The notes: generated by a model not told the origin, from the letters alone. A stretch of DNA of 37,559 nt from Methylacidiphilales bacterium (GCA_021272165.1 JAJSLK010000010.1:1-37559); one strand, 5' to 3'. Positions 17,188 through 28,214 are shown, counted from the first letter of the stretch. Program-made: numbers and translations.

Positions 17188-17222
17188 GACTGAACTGATC
17201 CCTCGACTTCGCTCGGGATGAC
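17188..17222. repeat. Half REP unit inside the phage-like cluster
   Basis: gactgaactgatccctcgac followed by ttcgctcgggatgac matches the ctgaactgatccctcgac arm seen at 16.19, 18.42 and 35.32 kb. Repeat invasion of the cluster is consistent with long residence in the chromosome. Confidence 0.6.
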
Positions 17223-17247
17223 CGTATCGATGATGGTTTGGTTATTT

Positions 17248-17643
17248 TCATCGCGGCGGGGCCAGCACGCCGGTCTTGTGCAGCAGGTCGACGATCTCCC
17301 CGGGGAGCCGCTGCAGCTTGTTGTTCAAATCGTGCGTCAGATGGTCCACCCGCTGGTGCGCGCCGTCGACCCGTCCCCTCACTTCGGCCAGGTGCTCGGC
17401 CTGCTCGATGCGGAGCTGGTTGAGCTCGGCCCGCAATTGCTTGAGCAGTTTCTCCAGCTCCTGTTCGAGCGAGGGCCGGCGCTTGAAGTGGTCGATCACC
17501 TTGAGAAAAACCAGAAGGATCGCCGCCAGCGCGGCCGCGTCGATGAGCCAGGAGGAGAGATGGACGGGGTCCGGCTGCGGCAGCTCCTGGGCCAGCATCG
17601 GCGTCACGAGCAGGGGAAAAAGGTCGCGAAGAGAGGTCAGCAT
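17248..17643 (-). CDS. Membrane-anchored coiled-coil protein (Mu gp25 / DUF2730-like)
   Basis: 131 residues. An N-terminal stretch is followed by one TM at about 30-47 (WLIDAAALAAILLVFLKVI), then a coiled coil from about 54 to 120 with heptad-like Leu/Glu/Gln spacing (LEQELEKLLKQLRAELNQL, RIEQAEHLAEVRGRVD). One TM plus a coiled coil in 100-130 residues, next to a gp26-like and a gp27-like gene, is the DUF2730 arrangement of Mu-like phages. The start codon has no Shine-Dalgarno but follows a strong hairpin by 20 bases. A GTG-initiated frame from 17779 overlaps this gene in another frame and is probably spurious. Confidence 0.5.
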   Translation of the reverse strand: MLTSLRDLFPLLVTPMLAQELPQPDPVHLSSWLIDAAALAAILLVFLKVIDHFKRRPSLEQELEKLLKQLRAELNQLRIEQAEHLAEVRGRVDGAHQRVDHLTHDLNNKLQRLPGEIVDLLHKTGVLAPPR

Positions 17644-17663
17644 GAGAAAGGAAAAGGGGCGAA

Positions 17664-17687
17664 GCGGCGGCCCGGAAGGGCCGCCGC
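17664..17687. other. Perfect GC-rich hairpin upstream of the coiled-coil gene
   Basis: GCGGCGGCCC-GGAA-GGGCCGCCGC has 10-bp perfect arms and a 4-base loop. On the minus strand it is followed by a pyrimidine-rich run before ATG 17643. It may attenuate transcription or shape translation of the phage-like genes; a true T tract is lacking. Confidence 0.55.
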
Positions 17688-17775
17688 GCGGTCTGCGCTT
17701 GGGGACGGGTCCGTGGGGAAAAATCGTCCATAATTCCAGTGGCGCTGAGAGGGCCGCGCGACGGCCGGGTTTTCT

Positions 17776-17889
17776 TCACGGGGCCGGCTCCGGTTGGGGT
17801 TGGGTCGAAGGCATCGGGAGGTTGTCGTGGTCAGGGATGAGGAGAAAGGCCTCGGCCAGGGGGCGCAGGGCCGGTAGCAGTCGCGTCAT
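17776..17889 (-). CDS. Small 37-residue ORF coupled to the holin-like gene
   Basis: ATG at 17889 overlaps the stop of the holin-like gene as ATGA. It encodes MTRLLPALRPLAEAFLLIPD, then a Pro/Gln-rich tail ending PQPEPAP, with stop TGA at 17776-17778. Residues 1-20 form an amphipathic or weakly hydrophobic helix. In phage lysis cassettes small overlapping genes (spanin or antiholin parts) are common at this position, but no family is recognised. Support comes only from the 4-base overlap and sensible composition. Confidence 0.35.
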   Translation of the reverse strand: MTRLLPALRPLAEAFLLIPDHDNLPMPSTQPQPEPAP

Positions 17890-18074
17890 GAGCGCCAGTC
17901 CGGCTTGCCTTGGTCGAGGAAGTCGCCGATGCGGTCGACCGTGTCCTTGAGAAGCGAGGCCACAAAGAAAATCACCACGCCCGTCGTGGGCGAGACAAAG
18001 GGGATCGCGTTAAGCGTGGCGACAAAGCCCGCCGCTTTCGCGAGGTAGGAAAGAATCAGAAGGATATTTGGCAT
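17886..18074 (-). CDS. Small holin-like membrane protein
   Basis: 62 residues from ATG 18074, which follows agaagg at good spacing; an upstream in-frame extension to 18134 is rejected. Two short hydrophobic segments (PNILLILSYLAKAAGFVATL and TTGVVIFFVASLLKDTV) are joined by an NAIPFVSP turn, and a charged C-terminus (DFLDQGKPDWRS) follows. Size, topology and position at the head of a Mu-like cluster suggest a holin or related lysis protein; this is inference. It starts the probable operon running to 16305. Confidence 0.45.
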   Translation of the reverse strand: MPNILLILSYLAKAAGFVATLNAIPFVSPTTGVVIFFVASLLKDTVDRIGDFLDQGKPDWRS

Positions 18075-18186
18075 GCCTTCTTTTTCGCATGAAAAAGAGG
18101 GTATGCGGTATCGCTGCGGAGACAGCAGCCACACGCGAGCCTAAAAAGATAAGCTCTCCAGGCTATGCAGGAAAACTGCCGAAAAT

Positions 18187-18517
18187 TTTGACGGAATTAC
18201 GGAATGGACGGAAGGAAATTGAGGTTTCGCACGGAGGACGCGGAGACCACTGAGACGGGAAAGAAATTTGGCCGCGAAAGAACACAGAGAAAACAAAGAG
18301 GGGAGGAAGGAATAATGAGAGGTCCTTCGACTTCGCTATGCTTCGCTCAGGATGACGGATTTTTAAATAAGCGCTGACGCGCTACCGCCGATGGGGACAT
18401 CGGCGGCTACCGACTGAACTGATCCCTCGACAATTCTTCGACTCCGCTGCACTTCGCTCAGAATGACGTTTTGCCAGCGGTGCTTTCACCGCCGAGAAGA
18501 GGCTCCGGATGAGGGAA
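18187..18517. repeat. Composite mosaic repeat (about 330 bp)
   Basis: Seven units in fixed order: ttgacggaattacggaatgg; gaggtttcgcacggagg; ggccgcgaaagaacacagag; gaaggaataatgagag; ccttcgacttcgctatgctt with caggatgacgg; a hairpin taccgccgatggggacatcg; then gaactgatccctcgacaatt with cagaatgacg and a last tail caccgccgagaagaggctcc. The same order occurs at 25077-25690 and, shortened, at 28072-28214. It separates the phage-like cluster from the ABC transporter. Confidence 0.85.
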
Positions 18518-18521
18518 AGTT

Positions 18522-20291
18522 TCAGGCGGCGGCGCGGTCGGCGAACTGGAGCTGGTAGAGCTCGCGATAAGGGCCGGGACGGGCGAGGAGTTCGGCGTGG
18601 CGGCCGATGTCGACGATGCGGCCGCCGTCCATGACGAAGATGCGGTTGGCGTTGACGACGGTGGAGAGCCGGTGCGCGATGACGATGGCGGTGCGGTGGC
18701 GCATGAGTTTTTCGGTGGCTTCCTGGATCATGCGCTCGGCGTGGCTGTCGAGGGCGGAGGTGGCCTCGTCGAGGATGAGGATGCGGGGATCCTTGAGCAG
18801 GACGCGGGCGATGGCGACACGCTGGCGCTGGCCGCCGGAGAGAGAAACGCCACGCTCGCCGACGCGGGATTCGTAACCCTGCCGGAGTTGCGAGATGAAT
18901 TCGTGGGCGTTGGCGGCGCGGGCGGCGGCGATGATTTCCTCGCGCGTGGCGTCGGGTTTGGCGTAGCGGATGTTGTCGGCGATGGTTCCGGAGAAGAGGA
19001 TGTTGTCCTGCATGACGATGCCGATCTGGCGCCGGACGGACTGGACGTTGTAGGCGCTGATGTTCTGGTCGTCGATGAGGACCTGGCCGGAGGTGGGATC
19101 GTAAAAGCGGGAGAGGAGGGTGATGACGGTGCTTTTGCCGGCGCCGCTGGGCCCGACAAGGGCGATCATTTCGCCGGGCTGGACGGTGAAGCTGACGTGG
19201 TCGAGGGTGGCCTGGCCGATGCGGTAGCCGAAGGAGACGTCGCGGAACTCGATGCGGCCCTGCATGCGGGGAAATTCGGGCAGGGCGTCATTTTCGGGGA
19301 TGTGGGGCCGGGTGTCGAGGATGGCGAAGATTTTTTCCATGGCGGTGACCCCGCGCTGGATGATGATGTTGGCCTCGAAAACACGAACGATGGGCGGGTA
19401 GAGGAGGCCAAGCAGGCCGAGGAAGGCGAAGAGCTGGCCGGCGGTGAGGCCTTCGTTATGCAGGAGAAGCCAGGCGCCGAAGCCGAGGGCAAGGAGTTGG
19501 CCGAAGCCGGAAAGAAATTCGGCGATGGTGACGAGGAGGGTGTTGCGCCACTGGACGCGGTTCCAGTTGTTGTAGTCGGCGAGGATGCCGTCGCGGAAGG
19601 CGTCGGCCTCCTCGTCCTCGGTGGCGAAGGCGCGGACGACGCGGTTGTTGGCAATGCGTTCGTTGAGGAAGCCGACGACGCGCATCCAGTTGCGCATGTG
19701 GCGGCGGCTTTCCATGCGCATGCGGCGGCGGTGAAAGCGGTAGTTGACGAGGAAGAGCGGAATGAGGACGAGGGAGATGAGCGCGAGCTTCCAACTGACG
19801 GAGAAGAGATAGATGAGGACGCCGGCGGCGGTGAAGATGTCGCCGAGGAGGGTGACGGAGGCGCCCGTGACGAGGGAGTAGATGGAGGTGCCGTCCTCGG
19901 TGATTCGCGCGACGATGCGGCCGGTCTGGCGGTCCTCGTAAAACTTGAGCGAGAGTTTCTGGAGATGGGAGAAGATGGCGATGCGCATGTCACAGGTGAC
20001 CTTCATGCCGGTGGTCTGCATAATGTGGTTGCGGCCGAGGATGGCGAGGGTGCGGACGACCAGGAGGATGCCGTAGAGGATGAGGAGGCTCTCGATGGGA
20101 GCCCAGCCGCTGAAATGGGTGGCGTGATCGATGACCTTGCCGACGATGGGCGGGTAGGCGATGGAACAAAATGAGACCGCGAAGATCAGGAAGAAGGTGA
20201 CGACCAGATCGCGGGTGTAGGGACGGAGGTAGGCACTGGCACGACCCAGGATGCCCATGACTTCGGCACGAGTGCGTTTTCTGCGGGGCAT
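18522..20291 (-). CDS. MsbA-type ABC exporter (fused TM and ATPase domains)
   Basis: 589 residues, the standard length of a half-transporter of the MsbA/lipid-drug exporter type. Six TM helices lie in residues 28-310, including coupling-helix regions (FYEDRQTGRIVARITED). The ATPase domain has Walker A GPSGAGKST (380-388), the Q loop (VMQDN), signature LSGGQRQRVAIARVLL (484-499), Walker B ILILDEATSALD (504-515) and H-loop IAHRLSTV. It should work as a homodimer in the inner membrane, exporting a lipid or hydrophobic compound; the substrate is not readable. No partner genes are adjacent: repeats lie on one side and a gene-poor, AT-richer stretch on the other. Confidence 0.93.
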   Translation of the reverse strand: MPRRKRTRAEVMGILGRASAYLRPYTRDLVVTFFLIFAVSFCSIAYPPIVGKVIDHATHFSGWAPIESLLILYGILLVVRTLAILGRNHIMQTTGMKVTCDMRIAIFSHLQKLSLKFYEDRQTGRIVARITEDGTSIYSLVTGASVTLLGDIFTAAGVLIYLFSVSWKLALISLVLIPLFLVNYRFHRRRMRMESRRHMRNWMRVVGFLNERIANNRVVRAFATEDEEADAFRDGILADYNNWNRVQWRNTLLVTIAEFLSGFGQLLALGFGAWLLLHNEGLTAGQLFAFLGLLGLLYPPIVRVFEANIIIQRGVTAMEKIFAILDTRPHIPENDALPEFPRMQGRIEFRDVSFGYRIGQATLDHVSFTVQPGEMIALVGPSGAGKSTVITLLSRFYDPTSGQVLIDDQNISAYNVQSVRRQIGIVMQDNILFSGTIADNIRYAKPDATREEIIAAARAANAHEFISQLRQGYESRVGERGVSLSGGQRQRVAIARVLLKDPRILILDEATSALDSHAERMIQEATEKLMRHRTAIVIAHRLSTVVNANRIFVMDGGRIVDIGRHAELLARPGPYRELYQLQFADRAAA

Positions 20292-20686
20292 GGGAGTGAC
20301 GAGGCCGAACCTAGCAAATTGGGGTCGATTTCCAAATTTATTGTAGATTGGACGTTCAATTCGAAGAAAAATTTAACGCTTAATAGCCTGAGGAGAAATA
20401 GGTTACGATTTCATATAGCTAAGGAATAGCCAAAAGGCGCGAGGCGCATGGAGGAGGCAGGTTCAGCGGAATTGGCCGCGAAAGAGAGCAAAGATATTAA
20501 TCAGTGGTGGACGATTCAGGAGAGACCGTTTCTTTTTAGAATTTCCGTTTTCTATCTTTTTGCGTGCATGCTTTTCTTTTGGGGACGGGAGTTTTGGCTC
20601 CGACGACTTCATCGGAATCAGGATTCAGGCTGATCTGCTACAAAAATTCGGGCTATTTCGGCTTAATCCCGGATAAATTCAAACTG
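20292..20686. other. Gene-poor AT-richer stretch upstream of the ABC gene
   Basis: About 395 bases without a convincing gene. It includes an AT-rich part (20320-20420) suitable for the ABC promoter and a degenerate copy of the ggccgcgaaagagagcaaag repeat near 20475. A 61-codon frame at 20448-20633 is made largely of that repeat and was not called. Confidence 0.5.
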
Positions 20687-21049
20687 ATGCACGACCCGAA
20701 ATCCCGCAAGCTTGACGGAAGTGCAGGAGAGGATATTTTCAAATGTATGGCTGCGGCTATTCTTATCCGTGCGCGTTCACTGGTTTTTCGTCTTGCTCCT
20801 GAAGATCAGGTCGAGCTTGCCAGCGCCATCGTCAGCCGGGTTTCCCAGCTTCCCACAAGTCGTCCCAGGAAGCGTTTGGCGGCCTCAGTAGGCCGAAAGG
20901 TTAACCATCTAGCCAAAGCGATTGGTTCTCCTCTTACCGGAAAAGACTTGGATGCTCGCATGGAGAAGGCGATGAGCGGTAAAGAAAAAGGCATTCCGGC
21001 TTCCGTGGCCATCAAAGAAACCCAGAAGCGTCTGGGTCTCTGTCTCTAA
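20687..21049 (+). CDS. Hypothetical protein, 120 residues
   Basis: From ATG 20687: MHDPKSRKLDGSAGEDIFKC, then a helical region (LAPEDQVELASAIVSRVSQL), a basic stretch (SRPRKRLAASVGRKVNHLAKA) and a C-terminal helix ending ASVAIKETQKRLGLCL. An internal ATG at 20747, with aggagagg upstream, is a reasonable alternative start (100 residues). No known family is recognised. Its stop codon overlaps the stop of the convergent frameshifted ParE-like gene by 2 bases. Base composition is lower in GC than the flanking housekeeping genes, as is the ParE remnant's, so both may have arrived together. Confidence 0.5.
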   Translation: MHDPKSRKLDGSAGEDIFKCMAAAILIRARSLVFRLAPEDQVELASAIVSRVSQLPTSRPRKRLAASVGRKVNHLAKAIGSPLTGKDLDARMEKAMSGKEKGIPASVAIKETQKRLGLCL

Positions 21050-21368
21050 CACTTGAGCTTCCGGCGCACCCAATGGCGCACGCGCCGGGCAGGATGGGCA
21101 ATGGCCACAATCCACGTCATCCCATCCCGAACGGTGTAGATGACCTTAAAATGGTGCTTGGGAGTGGGACCAAATCTGCGGTAGTCGGAATAACCTTCCA
21201 GCGGGGGTATCGGTCGGGATGGTCCCGTATCTTTGCAAAGGCATCCTCAATTTCATCGACGAATTCTGCGACAACATGGGTGGTGTAGGGCCTGCGGAAG
21301 AGAAAATTGGCCCAGCGATTAAACTCCTCATTCGCTGCTTTAACTAAAATGGGATCGTGCTTGCTCAT
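21046..21368 (-). pseudogene. ParE/RelE-type toxin, frameshifted
   Basis: The first frame from ATG 21368 gives a ParE-like N-terminal half (AANEEFNRWANFLFRRP, then EIEDAFAKIRDHPDRYPRW) and then runs into unrelated residues. Shifting frame by one base near 21190-21200 restores the rest of the family: YSDYRRFGPTPKHHFKVIY, then VAIAHPARRVRHWVRRK, ending in TAG at 21046-21048. Loss of one G in an aaGGGt run would explain it. ParE toxins inhibit gyrase and need a cognate antitoxin. No recognisable antitoxin lies upstream; the 140-base gap to carB holds only a short open frame whose TGA overlaps the toxin ATG. Probably an inactivated addiction-module remnant. Confidence 0.75.
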
Positions 21369-21511
21369 GCGCGTCGTTTCGTTGTCAACCTGCCAGCAAA
21401 AACCAGCTCAAAGAAAGCTTTAGATGATGGCCGCAAAGTGCATTCCAAGCTCTTCGCACTCTGACAAGCTATTATTAATCAGATGGTGCGTAGGAACGAC
21501 GGCTACCCCAG

Positions 21512-25003
<3,492 letters not shown>

Positions 25004-25076
25004 GGGTGAGGCAGCCCCTCTTTATAAAGCCGCCATGACGGGGAGCAACGATGATTTTTGCGGGAAGGCGCTGAAA

Positions 25077-25690
25077 TTTGACGGAATTACGGAATGGACG
25101 GAAGTTTCGCACGGAGGATACGGAAAACACGGAGGGACTGAGTAAGGGAGTTGCAGGGACAGGGGCGTTCCCAAATGGAGTTTGGGAACGAGGATAAATT
25201 ACGGAGCGGGATCGAGGTTTCGCACGGAGGGCGCGGAGACCGGCTGAGTCGGAAAAGGGATTTAGCCGCGATAGAAGGCAGAGAAATCAAAGAGGGAAAG
25301 ACAGGAATAGTTAGAGATCCTTCAACTCCGCGATGCTTCGTTCAGGATGACGGATTTTTAAATAAGTAAGCGCTGACGCGCTTTCCACCGATGGGGACAT
25401 CGGTGGCTACCCATGATGCGATGACGGGGGATTCCGTCGACCGGCCTTTCGATGGCTACCGAAAGGCAGACTGAACTGATACGACGACGAGACAAGCTCG
25501 GCTTTCTTCGACTCCGCTGCGCTTCGCTCAGAATGACGTTTTGTTACCGGCGGTTTCACCGCCGACAGAAGGCTCAGGATGACGGATTTTTAAATAAGCG
25601 CTGAGGCGCTTCTTCCCGCCGATGGGACATCGGCGGCTACCCATGATGCGATGACGGGGGATTCCGTCGACCGGCGGTCGGCAGAAGGAA
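25077..25690. repeat. Long composite repeat array (about 610 bp) upstream of carB
   Basis: Fills most of the 920-base gap between carB and the Thr-rich protein gene. It starts ttgacggaattacggaatgg like the 18.19 kb block, has two tttcgcacggagg units, a ttagccgcgatagaaggcag unit, two REP arms (caggatgacggatttttaaa twice) and two hairpins (ccgatggggacatcgg; ccgccgatgggacatcggcg). Each hairpin is followed by the segment ctacccatgatgcgatgacg, so part of the block is a tandem duplication. The carB promoter must lie in or just before this array. Confidence 0.85.
25166..25190. repeat. Perfect hairpin CGTTCCCAAA-N5-TTTGGGAACG
   Basis: 10-bp perfect arms with a 5-base loop, inside the composite array. 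A degenerate relative (CGTTCC...GGAACG) lies near 31465-31490. It is an independent palindromic family from the REP arms. Confidence 0.7.
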
Positions 25691-25923
25691 ATGAGCCTGG
25701 CTGCCGCAGTTCGCGAGGCGGAGTGGGGGCAAAGCCGCAATCTACGGTATTCTTGCCGGGATTTAATTTTTGTGTTCCGAAATTTAATTCGCTGGCAACG
25801 AGTGACTAAGGAGAAATCACCCAAAGTCGGCACGGGCTGTGCCATTTTCCTTTTACGGGCACGGCTTGTTCCGACCCCGAGGAAATCCTACGCGCAAAAC
25901 GCGTATACAATCGAAAGGTCAGC

Positions 25924-26349
25924 ATGAAAATCACACGTTATCCTTATTTGGGCGCAGCGGTCCTGGCCGGTCTTTTTGCGACGGCCTCGCTGGCGAGTGC
26001 GCAAGATGGAACGACGACCACGACGACATCTTCGACCACGTCGGCTGGAACGGTCAGCGACTTTGGTCCGGATGTGATCACGGTCAAATCAACCACCTCG
26101 CCCTCACCGATCAGTTATTCGTATAGCAAGACCACGACTTATGTGGATCAGTTCGGCAATCCGGTCTCGGTCGAGACGGTGAAGTCGGGCATGCCGGTGA
26201 CGGTCTACTATACCCAGGACGGCGACCGAATGGTGGCCTCCAAGGTGGTGGTGCGCCGCACGACGACAAGCTCGGATGAAGTGCCGGCTCCGTCAGTGGA
26301 AGAGACCCGAAAGACTTCCACCACGACGACTACGACCGGCGGTCAATAA
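25924..26349 (+). CDS. Secreted Thr-rich protein of unknown function
   Basis: 141 residues. A clear Sec signal peptide (MKITRYPYLGAAVLAGLFAT, then ASLASA|QD) is cleaved after about residue 26. The mature part starts with a Thr/Ser tract (TTTTTTSSTTS), then a compact middle (VSDFGPDVITVKSTTSPSPI, later YVDQFGNPVSVETVKSGMPV and TVYYTQDGDRMVASKVVVRR), and ends in a second Thr tract (STTTTTTGGQ). The middle looks like a small beta-rich domain flanked by disordered linkers. No known family is recognised. A small lipoprotein with similar Thr tracts follows 62 bases downstream, and one terminator serves both. Confidence 0.75.
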   Translation: MKITRYPYLGAAVLAGLFATASLASAQDGTTTTTTSSTTSAGTVSDFGPDVITVKSTTSPSPISYSYSKTTTYVDQFGNPVSVETVKSGMPVTVYYTQDGDRMVASKVVVRRTTTSSDEVPAPSVEETRKTSTTTTTTGGQ

Positions 26350-26411
26350 ACAGTGCCATTTGGGCGTGCCTGCTTTTCGAGCAGGCACACTCGAGGAAAA
26401 AGGGAAAAATC

Positions 26412-26576
26412 ATGAAAAATCTGATTCTGGGCCTGGTCTGCGGGGGCCTTTTGTTGGCCGTGACCGGCTGCGCGGATGAGCAGGCTTCGTCGACGACGAC
26501 GACGACGGAGGAAAGCTCGGTGGTGAGCCACCCTGCGCCAAGCACGACGACTACGACCGTGCAAAGCCCGCAATAA
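26412..26576 (+). CDS. Small lipoprotein (54 residues) with Thr tracts
   Basis: ATG 26412 to TAA 26574-26576. It begins MKNLILGLVCGGLLLAVTGC: a short basic start, a hydrophobic core and a lipobox (A-V-T-G-C, Cys20). The mature 35 residues are low complexity (SSTTTTTEESSVV, STTTTTVQSPQ), with acgacgacg codon runs. The residue after Cys is Ala, so sorting to the outer membrane is plausible. It resembles small entericidin-like or linker lipoproteins in size only. It lies in a probable operon with the Thr-rich secreted protein and ends 15 bases before a strong terminator. Confidence 0.7.
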   Translation: MKNLILGLVCGGLLLAVTGCADEQASSTTTTTEESSVVSHPAPSTTTTTVQSPQ

Positions 26577-26591
26577 ATAGCGTAGCCATCC

Positions 26592-26627
26592 AAACCCCGT
26601 CGCGATCTTCGGGTCGCGGCGGGGTTT
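26592..26627 (+). terminator. Intrinsic terminator after the lipoprotein gene
   Basis: AAACCCCGTCGCGA pairs with TCGCGGCGGGGTTT across an 8-base loop (14-bp stem with one G-T pair), followed by attctat. It closes the 25924-26576 transcription unit. Confidence 0.8.
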
Positions 26628-26659
26628 ATTCTATCCGATGGGGTACTTGCCGGCGTCCC

Positions 26660-26755
26660 AGCGGCAGTCCGCCGATGGGGACATGGGGGCCTACCCGAAT
26701 GTGCGAAATAGAATTTAGGAACAAGAGGAGAAGGTTTCGCATGGAGAGTGGGGGC
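26660..26755. repeat. Degenerate repeat units between the lipoprotein and MFS genes
   Basis: cgccgatggggacatggggg is a decayed form of the ccgccgatggggacatcggc hairpin. aaggtttcgcatggagagtg is a decayed form of the gaggtttcgcacggagg unit. Confidence 0.5.
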
Positions 26756-26762
26756 GGGATTG

Positions 26763-28028
26763 TTATTTCTCGAGGTAATCGAGATCGTCGTGGAAGGTCT
26801 CGCGCAGGCCGAACCAGCCGATGAGGGCGAGCGCCAGCGAGAGATAGCCGATGGTGAGCGCGCCGGGGATGATCCCGAAGTGGGGCTTGAGATAAAGATA
26901 GAGACTGGTGATCGGGATGACGGCGCCACGGGTGAAGTTGGGGACGGTGGTGGCGACCGTGGCGCGGACGTTGGTGCCGAAGTGCTCGGCGGCGATGGTG
27001 ACGAAAACCGACCAGTATCCGACCGCGATGCCGACCAGAAAGATGATGGCGTAGACCGTTTCCGGCGTTGGATCGCGGAGAATGAAGAAGACGTTGATGA
27101 GGACGAAGGTGGCGACGAGGAAGGCGAGCAGGACGCTTTTGCGCGCGCGGGCGAACTGGCTGAGGAGATTGCTGGCGACATCGCCGAGGCAGATGCCGGT
27201 GTAGGCATAGGCCAGCGCCTTGCCCGCGACGATGGGCGCGGTGGCGCCGAGGGCTTTGCCGAATTCGGGGCTGAAAAGAATAAGCAAGCCGATGACGTAC
27301 CAGCAAGGCAGCCCGATGAGTCCGCAGCAGAGATAGCGGCCAAGGCGCCTGGGCGCGGCAAGGAGGACGAGTTGCGAGGCGAAGGTGGGGCGGTTGGTTC
27401 CGGCCATGGCCTGATAGAGGCCTGATTCGCTGACGGCGAGACGGAGGAAAAGAAGGACGAGGCCGAGGCTGCCGCCGAGGAAGTACATGTGGCGCCAGGC
27501 GAAGATGAGGCCGACGGTGCCGGCGAGAACGGCGCCGAGGACGCCGATGGCCGAGACCATCATGGTGCCGTAACCGCGCAGGGTGCGGGGGAGGATTTCG
27601 GTGACGAGCGTGATGCCCCCGCCGAGTTCGCCGGCGAGACCGACCCCGGCCAGAAACCGGCAGACGGTGTAGCCGGAGAGATCGTGGATGCAGCCGTTGG
27701 CCAGGTTGGCCAGCGAGTAGAGGATGATGGAGCCGAAAAGGATTTTGAGACGGCCGAAGCGGTCGCCGAGCAGGCCCCAGAGGAGTCCGCCGAGGAGCAT
27801 GCCGCCCATCTGGACGTTGATGAGCCAGGTGCCTTCGGTGGTGATCTGGTCGCCGGTGAGGCCGAGGTCCTTGAGGCTGGCGACGCGGACGACGCCGAAG
27901 AGGACGAGGTCGTAGATGTCAACGAAGTAGCCGAGGGCGCCGACGATGACGGCGGGATGGACGAGCGCGGTAAGGATCTGGCGCGGGGAATAGTCGGGAG
28001 CGGGAGGCGCTTCGCTACGGGAGGTCAT
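26763..28028 (-). CDS. Major facilitator superfamily transporter
   Basis: 421 residues with about 12 hydrophobic segments. The loop 2-3 signature GLLGDRFGRLK follows TM2, and RFLAGVGLAGELGGGITLVTE in TM4-5 resembles the sugar/metabolite-H+ symporter branch. An N-terminal Pro-rich tail precedes TM1 (VIVGALGYFVDIYDLVLFGV, with the F-D-x-Y-D pattern found in aromatic-acid, citrate and related symporters). The substrate cannot be set from sequence. The gene stands alone on the minus strand; a composite repeat separates it from the two-component system. Codons end mainly in C on the coding strand. Confidence 0.88.
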   Translation of the reverse strand: MTSRSEAPPAPDYSPRQILTALVHPAVIVGALGYFVDIYDLVLFGVVRVASLKDLGLTGDQITTEGTWLINVQMGGMLLGGLLWGLLGDRFGRLKILFGSIILYSLANLANGCIHDLSGYTVCRFLAGVGLAGELGGGITLVTEILPRTLRGYGTMMVSAIGVLGAVLAGTVGLIFAWRHMYFLGGSLGLVLLFLRLAVSESGLYQAMAGTNRPTFASQLVLLAAPRRLGRYLCCGLIGLPCWYVIGLLILFSPEFGKALGATAPIVAGKALAYAYTGICLGDVASNLLSQFARARKSVLLAFLVATFVLINVFFILRDPTPETVYAIIFLVGIAVGYWSVFVTIAAEHFGTNVRATVATTVPNFTRGAVIPITSLYLYLKPHFGIIPGALTIGYLSLALALIGWFGLRETFHDDLDYLEK

Positions 28029-28071
28029 GCGGGTAAGAGTTAACCGGGGGCGAGCTTGGGGGCGAGGAAGA

Positions 28072-28214
28072 ATTTAGCCGCGAAAGAACGCAGAGAAAAC
28101 AAAGAGGGGGGGAAGGAATAATGAGAGGTCCTTCGACTTCGCTACGCTTCGCTCAGGATGACGGATTTTTAAATAAGCGCTGACGCGCTACCGCCGATGG
28201 GACATCGGCGGCTA
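28072..28214. repeat. Composite repeat, short form, reaching into the histidine kinase stop codon
   Basis: Units in the same order as the 18.2 kb block: tagccgcgaaagaacgcaga, gggaaggaataatgagag, ccttcgacttcgctacgctt, caggatgacggatttttaaa, then hairpin taccgccgatgggacatcgg ending in ggctacc. The final cta (28212-28214) is the kinase TAG on the minus strand. Confidence 0.85.

Noticed and set aside
17162-17779. GTG-started 205-codon minus-strand frame overlapping the gp25-like gene
   Set aside because: Arg/Ala/Gly-rich shadow composition; the 17248-17643 frame has a clear TM and coiled coil.
20448-20633. 61-codon plus-strand frame
   Set aside because: Largely a degenerate copy of the ggccgcgaaagaacacagag repeat; no Shine-Dalgarno or protein-like pattern.
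26490-26510. acgacgacg runs resembling a short tandem repeat or CRISPR-like array
   Set aside because: These are Thr codon runs inside the lipoprotein gene; there are no regular spacers.
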